Positions 9,341-18,329 of a stretch of 64,000 nucleotides of DNA are shown in pieces. This DNA is from Oreohelix idahoensis (taxonomy: Eukaryota > Mollusca > Gastropoda > Stylommatophora > Oreohelicidae), in contig JAMPIV010010592.1 in NCBI GenBank assembly GCA_024509875.1, forward strand, positions 248,001 to 312,000, given 5' to 3'. How positions within the stretch are numbered: the stretch's first letter is position 1; the number at the start of each line of letters is the position of its first letter. Under the pieces are notes generated by a model that searched no databases, was not told the origin of the DNA, and worked only from the letters and a program-made list of their open reading frames with translations. Made by a program: the position numbers and the translations under genes.

Positions 9341-10452
9341 TCACAGAACATAACTTTCAGCAATACAAAGAAGAAATGAACTGAAAGGGTTTTCATCTCT
9401 TAACTCTTACTATCCGGCAAGCCCTGTGAAGTGGCGCGGGTTTAGTACCAATTTTACGGCTCGCCAGTTCAACTGGCGCGCGACGGTAACGATAGCGAAA
9501 CTAGCACGTAAAAACGCGGTTTTAGCTCACGTATAGTAAGAGTTAATGAATTTCTCCACATAAATTCATCTAGATATGAGGGAAATAATTCCCTGCTAGT
9601 TCCAAAATGCCGTGTCATTTTCACTTTTGCACGCTGCCACATCTTTTCCACTGTTTGTGTGTGGATTTCGCGATTCTGAGGGTCAACAAAATTGCGCTGG
9701 TGCACCACAACAGAATGCATATATGCACCTCCATTCAACGTACTAATGTTGCTGTAAGCTGGCCACCCATCTGTCATAATATGTGTTCCTCGTCGAATGT
9801 ACTGCTGGATAAGAGCCTCCAGTGTACCTGCCGTGCGGTCAGCAACTTCCACCAGGAAACACTTCCCTGACTCCCTCTCCACACCACCAAACACCCAGTG
9901 TCCTTCTCGCCAGGTGCCTCTGTGATACTTTCTATGAAAAAACTTGCTTTCGTCAATTTCTACTATGATACGATCTCCATTAGCTTTAAAGCCACCAATC
10001 TGTCGTGGTCGTTGCGACAGCCACTTTTTACACTCCTCACGCATAAAGTTGCACCAGTCAACTACAGTGTTTTTATTGACATGAACCTCGCGACAAATGG
10101 TGGCCTGTGGAGCATTAGTGCACCAAAAATACATCATTAAAATAATATGTCTAAGTGTCAGGTTACTGTTTTCAAAACATGAATCTTTCCTAACACTAAA
10201 TGTGGTGGCACAATTGATGCACTTCCATCGTCGGCCATCGTTACCTTGTGAATAATTGTACAGCCGTGCGGGTTGCAAACATGTGTTGCACGTTGTGGAA
10301 TTTTTTATTAAACCTCTTCAGGCCAGCCACTGCAAGCACTGGAAGGGTTGCCTCACTTCATCATTCAAACTGCATGTATCCCACATCTCCGCACGCCGGG
10401 CAGCAACAGTCAAAATACTGTTCACATCAACTTCAGTGGTTTGTGCAGGCAT
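9341..10452 (-). pseudogene. Merlin-type (IS1016/ISXO2-like) transposase pseudogene
   Basis: A minus-strand frame from the ATG ending at 10452 (MPAQTTEVDV) shows a zinc-ribbon N-terminus (CNTC, then WKCINC) and the ISXO2-like DDE fold: IIVEIDESKFFHRKYHRGTW (first Asp), GGVERESGKCFLVEVADR, HIMTDGWPAYSNI (second Asp), and HTQTVEKMWQRAKVKM with the third acidic residue, then FPSYLDEFMWRNS. Merlin elements are the eukaryotic relatives of bacterial IS1016. Breaks: one in-frame TGA at 10318-10320 (a CGA to TGA change would explain it), and a MITE inserted at a TTAA in the MWRNSL region. Beyond the MITE the same frame resumes and stops at 9341. Otherwise the frame is intact, so inactivation looks recent. 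Terminal repeats were not identified. Confidence 0.87.
9404..9542. mobile_element. 139-bp MITE with TTAA target duplication
   Basis: Terminal inverted repeats CTCTTACTAT / ATAGTAAGAG are flanked on each side by TTAA (9400-9403 and 9543-9546). TTAA duplications are typical of piggyBac and Kolobok transposons. It has no coding capacity. It lies inside the Merlin transposase frame, which proves the insertion point. A related element is at 10971-11203. Confidence 0.85.
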
Positions 10453-10907
10453 TGCGAAACCTGAACTGTTAAAATATGTTGTGAATAATGGCGGTAAAAC
10501 TCTAGCTAAAAGTGACAAAATAAATAAATGAAAATATGCTGTGCTATGATACCTAATTACTTGCGCAATGTGGATAGCAGATGCATATATATCACAGAAA
10601 AACATTACAAACTAACTTTCTGAAGAAAAAACACCTGATGAAAAGCAAATAACGTGATGTAGCAATGGAAGAATGAATAAAAGCGTGATGTAGCGATGGA
10701 AGAATGAATAAAAGTGAAAGAATATATAATAGTCGTGTAGTGCAATACTTATCAATTGGAAACCCACTTCGATACCCCGCGAAATGCCCGGAACAAGAAA
10801 TTTTCAAGAGAGAGAACTCTAAAATACTCATATTTGGTACTGAGCAAAAAAGGCACGAAAGATAGGAAATTACCCATAATAAAAAATAATACAAATAAAT
10901 ATAAATA
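10453..10907. other. Unrecognised DNA with a small tandem duplication
   Basis: No coding motif. A ~31-base unit (GTGATGTAGC/ATGGAAGAATGAATAAAA) is present twice in tandem at about 10652-10714. The left part should include the 5' end of the Merlin element. Confidence 0.45.
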
Positions 10908-11265
10908 CAGGGTGTTCCACGAAAAAGCGGCCCGTGACGTCATGGTTATGGCAATAATGTACGTTATTAACTCTTAGTATACAAGCGGCCTTCTAGAGAG
11001 GCCGATGATCAATCCCCGTCAATAGCGAAAATTTATAGCTGAATGCATGTTTAAAACCACTGAACAATTTAGTTACGTGCATGATATAGGGGTTTCATTT
11101 CTTCACATTTTGATATATAACACTTATGTTATCTTTATAAATAAATTATTTACTGCAAAATCTGTAATGGTAGTCATGAAAGGCAGCTCGTATACTAAGA
11201 GCTAGGAAAGGAAAACTGGCTACTTTCACTTTGTGAATAAGCCCCCTTTTTCGTGGAACACCCTA
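10908..11265. mobile_element. MITE with TA target duplication (outer element)
   Basis: Ends CAGGGTGTTCCACGAAAAAG on the left and the reverse complement of AGGGTGTTCCACGAAAAAGG on the right, with TA at 906-907 (10906-10907) and 11266-11267. TA duplications indicate the Tc1/mariner superfamily. Length 358 bp including a nested element (10971-11203). No open frame. Confidence 0.82.
10971..11203. mobile_element. Nested MITE related to the one at 9404-9542
   Basis: Inverted termini CTCTTAGTATAC / GTATACTAAGAG, preceded by TTAA (10967-10970) but followed by CTAG rather than TTAA, so the right duplication has decayed or the border has shifted. The termini match the 9404 MITE (CTCTTA[C/G]TATACG) closely enough to call one family. 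It lies wholly inside the TA-flanked MITE at 10908-11265. Confidence 0.65.
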
Positions 11266-11445
11266 TACATATATATATATATACTCACTTACTTACTTAG
11301 TCGTTCCCCTTCTACTGTGAGGTGTAGAGGTTTGGAAGAGAGAGCGCCAGACTATCCTATCGGCTGTCTTCCTCCTGGCCTGGTTCCATTCTAGTCCTCG
11401 GTCCTTCAAAGTTTGTCTAATGTTGTCCTCCCAGTGGACTCTGGG

Positions 11446-12875
11446 TCATCCTGGGGGTCTGAATCCCTGGCTCTTTGTTTCCCATGCTTGTCGTGGTAGC
11501 TGATCTTCTCCCATTCTGCAGACATGGCCAAACCATCTTAGTTGGGACTGTTCTATTTGGGTCTGCAGCGGGTGGGATTTTAGGACTTGATGTATCGTCT
11601 GGTTGCGGACCATGTCTCTTCTTGTTACTTCAACCACCTTCCTCAGATACCTCATTTTGGATCTGGCTTTTGTGGGTTGTAGTCACTGCCCATGACTCGC
11701 ATCCATATGTCAAGACTGGGACATAGGTGGAGCGGTATACAGCCATCTTCGTTTTCTTACCAACCTCTTTCTTGCTGAGGAATCCTCGATTTATGTCCTG
11801 AAAAAGTCTCCCAGCCGCTGCTTTTCGAGTGGCCAACTCTTCTTTGATGCCTCCCTTTCGGTCTATAATAGCTCCGAGATATTTAAAGTGGTCGACCTGC
11901 TCCAGGACCTGTTCTCCCAACTTAATCTGATGTCTTCTTTCTTCTCGTGATATCACCATGGATTTTGTTTTAGAGCTGCTTATGACCATCCCTCTCTTCT
12001 CCAGCTCTTCCTTCCACACTTGCAGGTTGGATTGGAGATGTGTCTCTGATTTAGCAATCAGGACAACATCATCAGCAAATGCTAGCTCTGAAATACAGAC
12101 CTGTCTCATCTTCCAGTACCCCACTGAATACTTTCTTGTTCTCTCCTTACATGCCTTGATGACATCGTCAATAAGGAGTATGAAAAGATAAGGTGACAGG
12201 AAATCGCCTTGTCTTACACCAGTGGTGGTCCTGAACTCTTCTGACTTACAGTTTGCTGTCCTCACATAATTTCTGTAAGACTTGTAGAAGCTCTGTATAG
12301 CGTGCTGGAATGTTCTTCCTTGCCAAACAGTCCCAAAGTTTGCTCCAGGGGACCCTGTCAAACGCCTTTTCCAGATCTATGAAACAGAGATGGATCTCAC
12401 TCTTGTACTCAAGGGCCTTTTCACTCAGCTGCCTGAGTGTGAAGATTAGGTCTTGAGTACTTCGGTTTGCTTGGAATCCGCACTGGGCTTCATCCAATTG
12501 TGGCTCAGCTAGGCATCGGAGTCTCTGCTCTGGGATTCAAGAGTAGATTTTACCAGGGACACTGAGAAGGGATATGCCTCTGTGGTTTCCACATTGTTGA
12601 TTGTCACCCTTTTTGAAAATCGGTGTTATGATGGCAATCTCCCAATCCTTTGGTATGGCCTTGTTGCACCACGCTGCCTGTAGGACCCTTAGGAGTAATA
12701 GGTCGCCTGATGCTCCAATGTACTTAATCATTTCTGGTGTTATACCATCATGCCCTGCTGCTTTGCCCATCTTGATTTTCTCTAGTGCTGCCTTCAGTTC
12801 TTCCATCTTTATGTCATCTTCACCACCATTGGTGTTCTCTTCTGTGCTAGTGGTTATCATTTCTGATGCTTGACC
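11446..12875 (-). pseudogene. LINE family A reverse transcriptase region
   Basis: Three frames in order: 12860-12537 with AAGHDGITPEMIKY and IITPIFKKGDNQQCGNHRGI (RT blocks 1-2); 12497-12246 with DEAQCGFQANRSTQDLIFTL and CFIDLEKAFDRVPW (block A with the first catalytic Asp); 12361-11630 with TTGVRQGDFLSPYLFILLID (block B), ELAFADDVVLIA (catalytic FADD), SKTKSMVISREERRHQIKLG, DHFKYLGAIIDRKGG and LTYGCESWAV. 11655-11446 adds the C-terminal MRYLRKVVEVTRRDMVRNQT. Stops occur at 12537 and 12498-12500, and frameshifts near 12300 and 11640. The palm residues are all present. Confidence 0.87.
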
Positions 12876-14262
12876 TTACTTACCATCAAGGAGTTCTGAG
12901 AAATATTCTTTCCATCTTTCCATTACTTCCTTTGGGACAGTAAGCACTTTGCCTTGCTTGTCCTTTATAAATTTGAGAGGGCATTGTTTTTCCTTCCTCA
13001 TGTTCTTTAGGGTCTTATAAAACAATTTCTGGTTTTCTTGCGCATCTTTTTCTAGCTTTTCTCCAAATTCTTCCCAGGACTTTTGTTTTGCTGCTAGCAC
13101 CTTGTTCTTTGCTTCTGTTCTGAGTGTCACATATTCTCTATATTTCTCCATTTGTCCTGCTGTGTTTTTAGCTCCTAAGTACTGTTTCCATGCCATTTTC
13201 TTCTCTCTTATTTTCTCTTTGACTTCCTCTGTCCACCAAGGTGTCCTCTTTCTCTTGTTCCCAACTAGGACTTCACCACATGCTTCTGCAGCAGCTGTCT
13301 TTATGATGTCCTTGAATTTGAGCCAGAGGGTTTCCAAGTCATCAGGTTGTTCTTCTGTGTTTCTCACTGCTGTAGCTATAAGCCCCTGATATCTGGTCTT
13401 AATTTCTGGCTCTCTCAGCTTGTAGGTCTTAATGCTCATTTCTCCTTTCCGTTTACTTTGTTTCTTGCATGATGTTGGGCAGTTCCTAGGCTGTGAAATT
13501 CTTTCAGTTGTTCTTTTGATTGTAAGCAGGTAGTGATCACTTCCAATCTCTGGCCCCCTCCAGACTCTAGCATCCCAGACATATTTGAATGAGCTCCTCC
13601 TAACTATGGCATAGTCGATCACTGACTTCTCATTCTTTGTTGGTTCACATCTAGTGTACGCATGTATGCGCTTATGGGGGAACTTTGTGTTTGTAATGAT
13701 CAGATTCTGCTCACTGCAGAATCTAAGGAGTCGCTTTTCATTGTCATTGACAGTATCTTCTACATATCTTCTGATTACTCCACCCCATCTAGCATGGTCA
13801 TTTCCAACTCGGGCATTGAAATCTCCGAGCATGATAATTTCATCTAGGCAGTCATCCAGTCTTTTTAAGCATCTCGAAGAATTTCTCCTTGACCTCTGCT
13901 CTTTCATCCTCATTTGGCCCATACACTATGACCAGGTTGACTATGGTTTCTCCTTCTTTTAGTTGTACAACCATGATGCGCTCCGAGACAAATTTCCATC
14001 CCTTGATACTATCTTTTTGATTTTTGGCCACAATGCAACCCATGCCCCCTTTAGCTCTTTCAGATGTGGGTACACCACTGTATAGCAGAGTGTTGACATC
14101 GAGATCCATGACTCCTTGTCCCTTTTTGTTCATTTCAGTTATAGCCAGGATTTCTAGTTTTGCTTTCCTCATCTCTTCCACCAGCTCCTCTTCTTTCCCA
14201 TTTATACTTCTTGTGTTCCATGTTCCATAAGTCGTAGTCCGTAGTCTGTTCCCGTTCGTCAC
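12876..14262 (-). pseudogene. LINE family A endonuclease and linker region
   Basis: The first 137 residues (MTNGNRL.. at 14262) carry the endonuclease start YGTWNTRSING, the catalytic Glu block LEILAITEM and VIVYGPNEDE. A frameshift at about 13852-13922 moves to a 348-residue frame with IIMLGDFNARVGND (catalytic Asp and Asn), IDYAIVRR and GPEIGSDHYLLT (catalytic His), then a long Lys/Glu-rich linker (GNKRKRTPWWTEEVKEKIRE..) ending KEYFSELLDGK just before RT block 1. All the catalytic residues of an AP-like endonuclease are present; only the frameshift and the stop at 12876 disable it. Confidence 0.87.
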
Positions 14263-14431
14263 CTTTAGAATCCGTCCGGTTTTCTCTTATATTTTGCTTA
14301 ATCATGATTTAAAGCAAACAGGTGATTGGCCTATTGTGCCTTTGCATGGTGGAGGGGCTGCCTCCTTATGGCCTCCATGCAGGCCGCCCTCCTCCTTTTT
14401 AAATGGGCTTGGGACCGGCATAGGCATATAT

Positions 14432-15145
14432 ACTAAAACAAAATCCATGGTGATATCACGAGAAGAAAGAAAACATCAGATTAAGTTGGGAGAACAGGTC
14501 CTGGAGCAGGTCGACCACTTTAAATATCTTGGAGCTATTATAGACCGAAAGGGAGGCATCAAAGAAGAGTTGGCCACTCGAAAAGCAGCGGCTGGGAGAC
14601 TTTTTCAGGCCATAAATCGAGGATTCCTCAGCAAGAAAGAGGTTGGTAAGAAAACGAAGATGGCTGTATACCGCTCCACCTATGTCCCAGTCTTGACATA
14701 TGGATGCGAGTCGTGGGCAATGACTACAACCCACAAAAGCCAAATCCAAACCTCAGAAATGAGGTATCTGAGGAAAGTGGTTGAAGTAACAAGAAGAGAC
14801 ATGGTCCGCAACCACACGATCCATCAAGGCCTAAAATCCCACCCGCTGCAGACCCAAATAGAACAGTCCCAACTAAGATGGTTTGGCCATGTTGGAAGAA
14901 TGGGAGAAGATCGGCTACCATGACAAGCATGGGAAACAAAGAGCCAGGGATCCAGACCTCCAGGACGACCCAGAGTCCGCTGGGAGGACAACATTAGACA
15001 ATCTTTGAAAGACCGAGGACTAGAATGGAACCAGGCCAGGAAGAAGACAGCCGATAGGATAGTCTGGCGCTCTCTCTTCCAAACCTCTACACCTCACAGT
15101 AGAAGGGAATGACTAAGTAAGTAAGTAAGTAAGTAAGTAAGTATA
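14432..15145 (+). mobile_element. LINE family A, 5'-truncated copy in opposite orientation
   Basis: Begins at CTAAAACAAAATCC and encodes KTKSMVISREERKHQIKLGE through LRWFGHVGRMGEDRLP (open to 14923), then the non-coding end and a long (GTAA)n tail at 15114-15143. It is the inverted counterpart of about 11284-11990 in the adjacent copy, nearly identical by eye, giving ~0.7-kb inverted repeat arms separated by ~2.4 kb. Confidence 0.87.
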
Positions 15146-15170
15146 TATATATATATATATATATATATAC
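15140..15170. repeat. (TA)n microsatellite
   Basis: Alternating TA directly after the (GTAA)n tail. A shorter (TA)n run is also found at about 11268-11282, on the other side of the LINE pair, so the pair may have inserted into one (TA)n tract. Confidence 0.85.
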
Positions 15171-15510
15171 TGCTCAAAAAAAGTTAAAGGCCACTTTCAA
15201 TTTTTAGGTCATTTCAACTAAGCTGTTTTTTTTTAATCCTGAACACTCAGTCAAAAAAGTTTTGCTGCGTTTTGTTGCATGCTTAAACAATGTTTGTTAA
15301 TCTGACAATAAATCAAATCTGCGTTACGTGTGTGTACCTCCAAGGTCAATCAAATGCACGTGGTGGAAAGGGAAATAATGCATGTTTGAAAATGCTTTCT
15401 ATGGCAAAGCCTGTTGATAACATTGCTGAAATTTGCTTTTCACATGCAAGTCGTGACTATAGTGAACACATTTCACCCACTTTTCGGAAGGAACGGGCAA
15501 CGGGTATGTT
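15170..15510 (+). mobile_element. Tc1-like element, 5' terminal fragment
   Basis: Starts CTGCTCAAAAAAAGTTAAAG after a TA, a terminus of the type found on Tc1-like transposons (from memory of the family). About 300 bases of leader follow, then a frame ending in FRKERATGMF, which resembles the start of Tc1-like transposases (compare ENDRQRVIGML at 5887). The rest of the element is missing. Fragment call rests mainly on the terminus. Confidence 0.45.
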
Positions 15511-15514
15511 TGTA

Positions 15515-15662
15515 ACATTTAACATTAATATATATATATATTAAAATTAATTAATTAAATACATTTTAAAAATAATATATATATATACACATACATACAT
15601 ACATATACATACATTCACATAATATATATACTCACATATATATGTATATAATGTCACATGTG
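15515..15662. repeat. TA/CATA-rich low-complexity stretch
   Basis: Runs of (TA)n, (CATA)n and ATATATATGTATATA without coding content. It separates the Tc1-like end from a LINE family B 3' end. Confidence 0.75.
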
Positions 15663-15664
15663 AT

Positions 15665-15905
15665 ATCATCACAAGAACAGCTATGCTATGGACCCCCGAG
15701 AGAGGCCGACCAAAAACAACTTGGCGGAGAACTGTGGAAGCCGAGATGTAAAGAATGAACCAGAGTTGGGGCACTGTACAAAGAAGGATGGCCGCCGACC
15801 GAGCAAAGTGGAATCAATTTGTTGCTGCCCTACAGGACACCACCAGGCGTGATGGCCATTGACTGCTTTGACAGTTGGCAGTTATGGATCAAAGAAGAAG
15901 ATATA
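15665..15905 (+). mobile_element. LINE family B, very short 3' end
   Basis: Plus-strand match to the last ~75 codons of family B: ITRTAMLWTPE, RGRPKTTWRRTVEAEM, AKWNQFVAALQDTTRRDGH, then the ATGGATCAAAGAAGAAG tail. One frameshift and a stop (TAA after GCCGAGATG) are present. Confidence 0.85.
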
Positions 15906-15979
15906 TATATATCTATATACAGAATAGGAGGGAAGTCAAGGGTGATCGCAGTCATAATAGAAAGTCATAATAAAACTGA

Positions 15980-16166
15980 GACTAGATAGAAAAGGACGCC
16001 TCAGAAAAAAGAATGCTGGGTATTCAAACCGTAGAGTTTAAGGCAACAAATAAGATGGATGAGGCGTTGTTCCAGATTAAACCGACTGTTGGCATCCGAG
16101 GAACAGGATCTGATGAATGGACTACATGGGAAGAAGCCCTGCAAAGGTACTTGACATGGAATGATA
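15980..16166 (+). pseudogene. Retroelement RT-associated C-terminal region, part 1
   Basis: Encodes FKATNKMDEALFQIK and GSDEWTTWEEALQRYLTWND up to the TA where the mariner inserted. The frame continues at 17406. See part 2 for the family. Confidence 0.6.
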
Positions 16167-17405
16167 TGAGGGAAAGTCAGTAAGTAGGTCACAAACTGAT
16201 ATGGGATAGATGAAAATTGTAGTTGGTAGTTTCTAAAGGTGTCATTAGGTGGCAGCAACATCCAGCTAGATGATTACTTTAGGAAGCAGATGCTAGGTGT
16301 CACATGCACATGTGCAGCTGAGATAAAAATGGTGACCATGCTCATGGAGTATACGACCGAAGAACAGCATTCTGTTATGCGTTTTTTGGGGGGCAAAAGG
16401 ACTTCTTGCAAAGGATATTCAAAAGGAAATGTTTCCTGTTTATGGTAAGAAGTGTTTGTCGCGTAAAACATCTGTGCAGCAGGTGTGGGAGATGATTCGA
16501 GCTGACAGGAGGGTAACGATTGACAGTGTAGCAATTGCAGTAGGGTGTTATCATGGTTTAGCCTATAGCATAATGCAAGATCGTTTCAATTTCCGGAAAG
16601 TGTGCTCATGGTGGGTGCCCAGAAAACTGACTGAGGAACACAAAATGAACCAAATGGGCCTGTCCTTGCAACATCTCTCTTGGTACGCAGATGAAGGAGA
16701 AGACATGCTTAACAGGATTGATACTGGGGTTGAATCATGGGTGCATCACTACCAACCTGAAACAAAGCGTGCTTCCATGCAATGGAAACATCCTTCTTCA
16801 CATTCTGCCAAGAAATTCAAGGTTACACCATCAACAGGAAAGGTTATGCTTACAGTGTTTTGGGATTCTCAATTATTGCTGTTAATCCATTTCCAGAAGA
16901 AAGGTGAGAATGTGAATGATGCATCGAACTGTGAAGTTCTGCTAATGCTTTAGGATGCAATTCAAAGAAAACATCCAGTCCTACTGACTAGAGGAGTACT
17001 GCTCAATCAAGACAATGCCAGACCACATACAGCTCAATTAACCCAGGAGAAAATTGAACAACTAGGGTGGCAACTTCTTGAACATCTGCCTTACAGTCCT
17101 GACTTAGCCCAGAGCGATTTCCGCCTGTTTGGTCCACTAAAAACTCACCTGCCAGCAAAAGTTATGCAGTTGACGAACAGGTTGAATAAGAGGTGCAAAT
17201 GTGGCTGAGACAGCAGACCAAAGACTTCTATGCTGCAGGTTTTGAGGCACTGACAAAGCGATGGGATAAGTGTATCAATGTTGGTGGAGATTATGTTGAG
17301 AAATAAGGGGAAATGTAAGTGCAATAATAAATGGTTTTCAAATTCGTATCTCATTTAGCTTTTTTTTTAATAGCCATTTGAGACCTATTTACTGACTTGC
17401 CCTCG
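16167..17405 (+). mobile_element. Full-length mariner transposon
   Basis: Terminal inverted repeats of about 28 bases: GAGGGAAAGTCAGTAAGTAG at the left, and the right end reads as the reverse complement of GAGGGCAAGTCAGTAAATAG. Flanked by TA at 16165-16166 and 17406-17407. Length 1239 bp, normal for mariner. Removing it with one TA restores the reading frame of the retroelement it sits in, which fixes both borders. Confidence 0.92.
16329..17306 (+). pseudogene. mariner transposase, inactive
   Basis: From ATG 16329: an N-terminal HTH region (EYTTEEQHSVMRFL), a frameshift near 16390, then KKCLSRKTSVQQV directly followed by RADRRVTIDSVAIAVG, so part of the usual linker between the two HTH motifs is deleted. 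Then KVCSWWVPRKLTEEHK, the first catalytic block as DTGVESWVHHYQPETKRASM, KVMLTVFWD, a stop at 16951, LLNQDNARPHTAQ, HLPYSPDLAQSDFRLFGPL and the terminal GGDYVEK stop at 17306. The first Asp of D,D34D is replaced by Val (GVESW for GDETW); the other two are present. Confidence 0.9.
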
Positions 17406-18056
17406 TAAATGGCATATGGCACCTCTTAGACTCAACTTCATTATCAGAACAATTTATGACCTCCTGCTGTCATCAGCAAACCGTGTGAGATGGGTAATGT
17501 CTGATAATGCTCAGTGCCCCATGTGCTATGAGAGGCAGACACTTCAACATGTGCTCTCAGCTTGCAAGGTGTCATTAGGGCAAGGGTGATACACACAGCA
17601 CCACAACAGAGTATTAAATGAGCTGGCTGTTACAATAACCAGGAAAGAGTGAAGGTGAACAGCGAAATAAGACTGAGCAATGCAAATACATACTTTCTGA
17701 GAGCAGGAAAGTCAGCACATCCAAAAACCAAGTAGCAGTTTATCATTGCTTCTTGTCTGTTAAATCACTGGGAGATGGCAGTAGATCTACCTGGGCTAGG
17801 GGCATATCCAGAAAGTATCAGAAGATCTCAAAGACAGCCAGATATAGTGCTGCATTCCTATCTTTGCACCAGATTATAATGACTGAGCTGATCATGCCAT
17901 TTGAATCCAGATTGGATGAGCAACACTCATTCAAAGTGGCCAAGTATAATGATCTGGTCACGGACTTAAATGATGGATTCATTGCGATGGTCATGGCTGT
18001 TGAGGGAGGTGCAAGAGGTCTAGAGGTTGCCTCAGAAAAACCAAGTAAATAAACAT
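17406..18056 (+). pseudogene. Retroelement RT-associated C-terminal region with Zn-binding motif, part 2
   Basis: Continues the frame broken by the mariner: LRLNFIIRTIYDLLSSSANR, then CPMCYERQTLQHVLSACKV (a C-x2-C-x8-H-x4-C knuckle) and SLGQGRYTH. After stops it reads TELIMPFESRLDEQHSFKVA and LVTDLNDGF near 17880-18000. This order (FLLRxxYD, CPLC..GTLxHVLSxC, QGRY, LTVPWExRxxEA) is known from the C-terminal part of RT-encoding proteins in fish, cnidarian and mollusc genomes (from memory); the exact element class is not settled here. Pseudogene. Confidence 0.65.
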
Positions 18057-18058
18057 TA

Positions 18059-18118
18059 CACCAAACATTACACTGGTAAGGCTTCTCCCCAGTATGTATT
18101 CTTTTGTGTTTATTAAAA
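18059..18118 (-). pseudogene. Isolated C2H2 finger remnant
   Basis: The minus strand reads NKHKRIHTGEKPYQCNV and loses the second Cys (WCN). It matches the GDLNKHKRIHTGEKPYQCDV junction repeated in the array at 18330-20422, so it is a decayed duplicate of a finger junction about 200 bases beyond the end of the array. Confidence 0.7.
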
Positions 18119-18119
18119 T

Positions 18120-18300
18120 TAATCTACAGCAACACCTCTGATTGGGTGAAAAGAAGCTCTCACAGCATGCAACAGAGAGAAGAAAATTTTAAAAGGAACG
18201 CCAGAAAAATAAGCAGCTGAAGACTGTCACCTCAGGAGTGCATCCCCATAGTCAGTTAGGACTGAATGGGCTATGATTAAGATTACCATTTCATGTAAAC
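18120..18300 (+). mobile_element. LINE family D 3'-end fragment
   Basis: CTCTGATTGGGTGAAAAGAAGCTC.. at 18135 onward parallels 60425-60580: a basic frame (LGEKKLSQHATERRK), then GTCAGTTAGGACTGAA and a GGGCTATGATTAAGATTA tail. Only the last ~170 bases of the element are present. Confidence 0.6.
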
Positions 18301-18329
18301 CCTAATACACAAATATCACACCTGTAAGG

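Larger units (their letters stand above)
11284..14430 (-). mobile_element. LINE family A, near full-length copy
   Basis: On the minus strand: a leader (about 14430-14263), an AP-type endonuclease, a basic linker, an RT and the (GTAA)n tail at 11284-11299. The left flank is a (TA)n run and the right side abuts an inverted truncated copy at 14432. RTE-like in domain content (endonuclease, RT, no RNase H, no ORF1 seen); the clade is an inference. Inactive because of several stops and frameshifts. Confidence 0.85.

Noticed and set aside
9469..10278. Bacterial contamination or horizontal transfer suggested by an ISXO2-like transposase
   Set aside because: Merlin transposons are the established eukaryotic branch of this family, and the gene is interrupted by a local MITE in animal-like DNA.
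13102..14230. Plus-strand frames opposite the LINE family A endonuclease
   Set aside because: Antisense shadows; the minus strand carries the recognisable endonuclease motifs.
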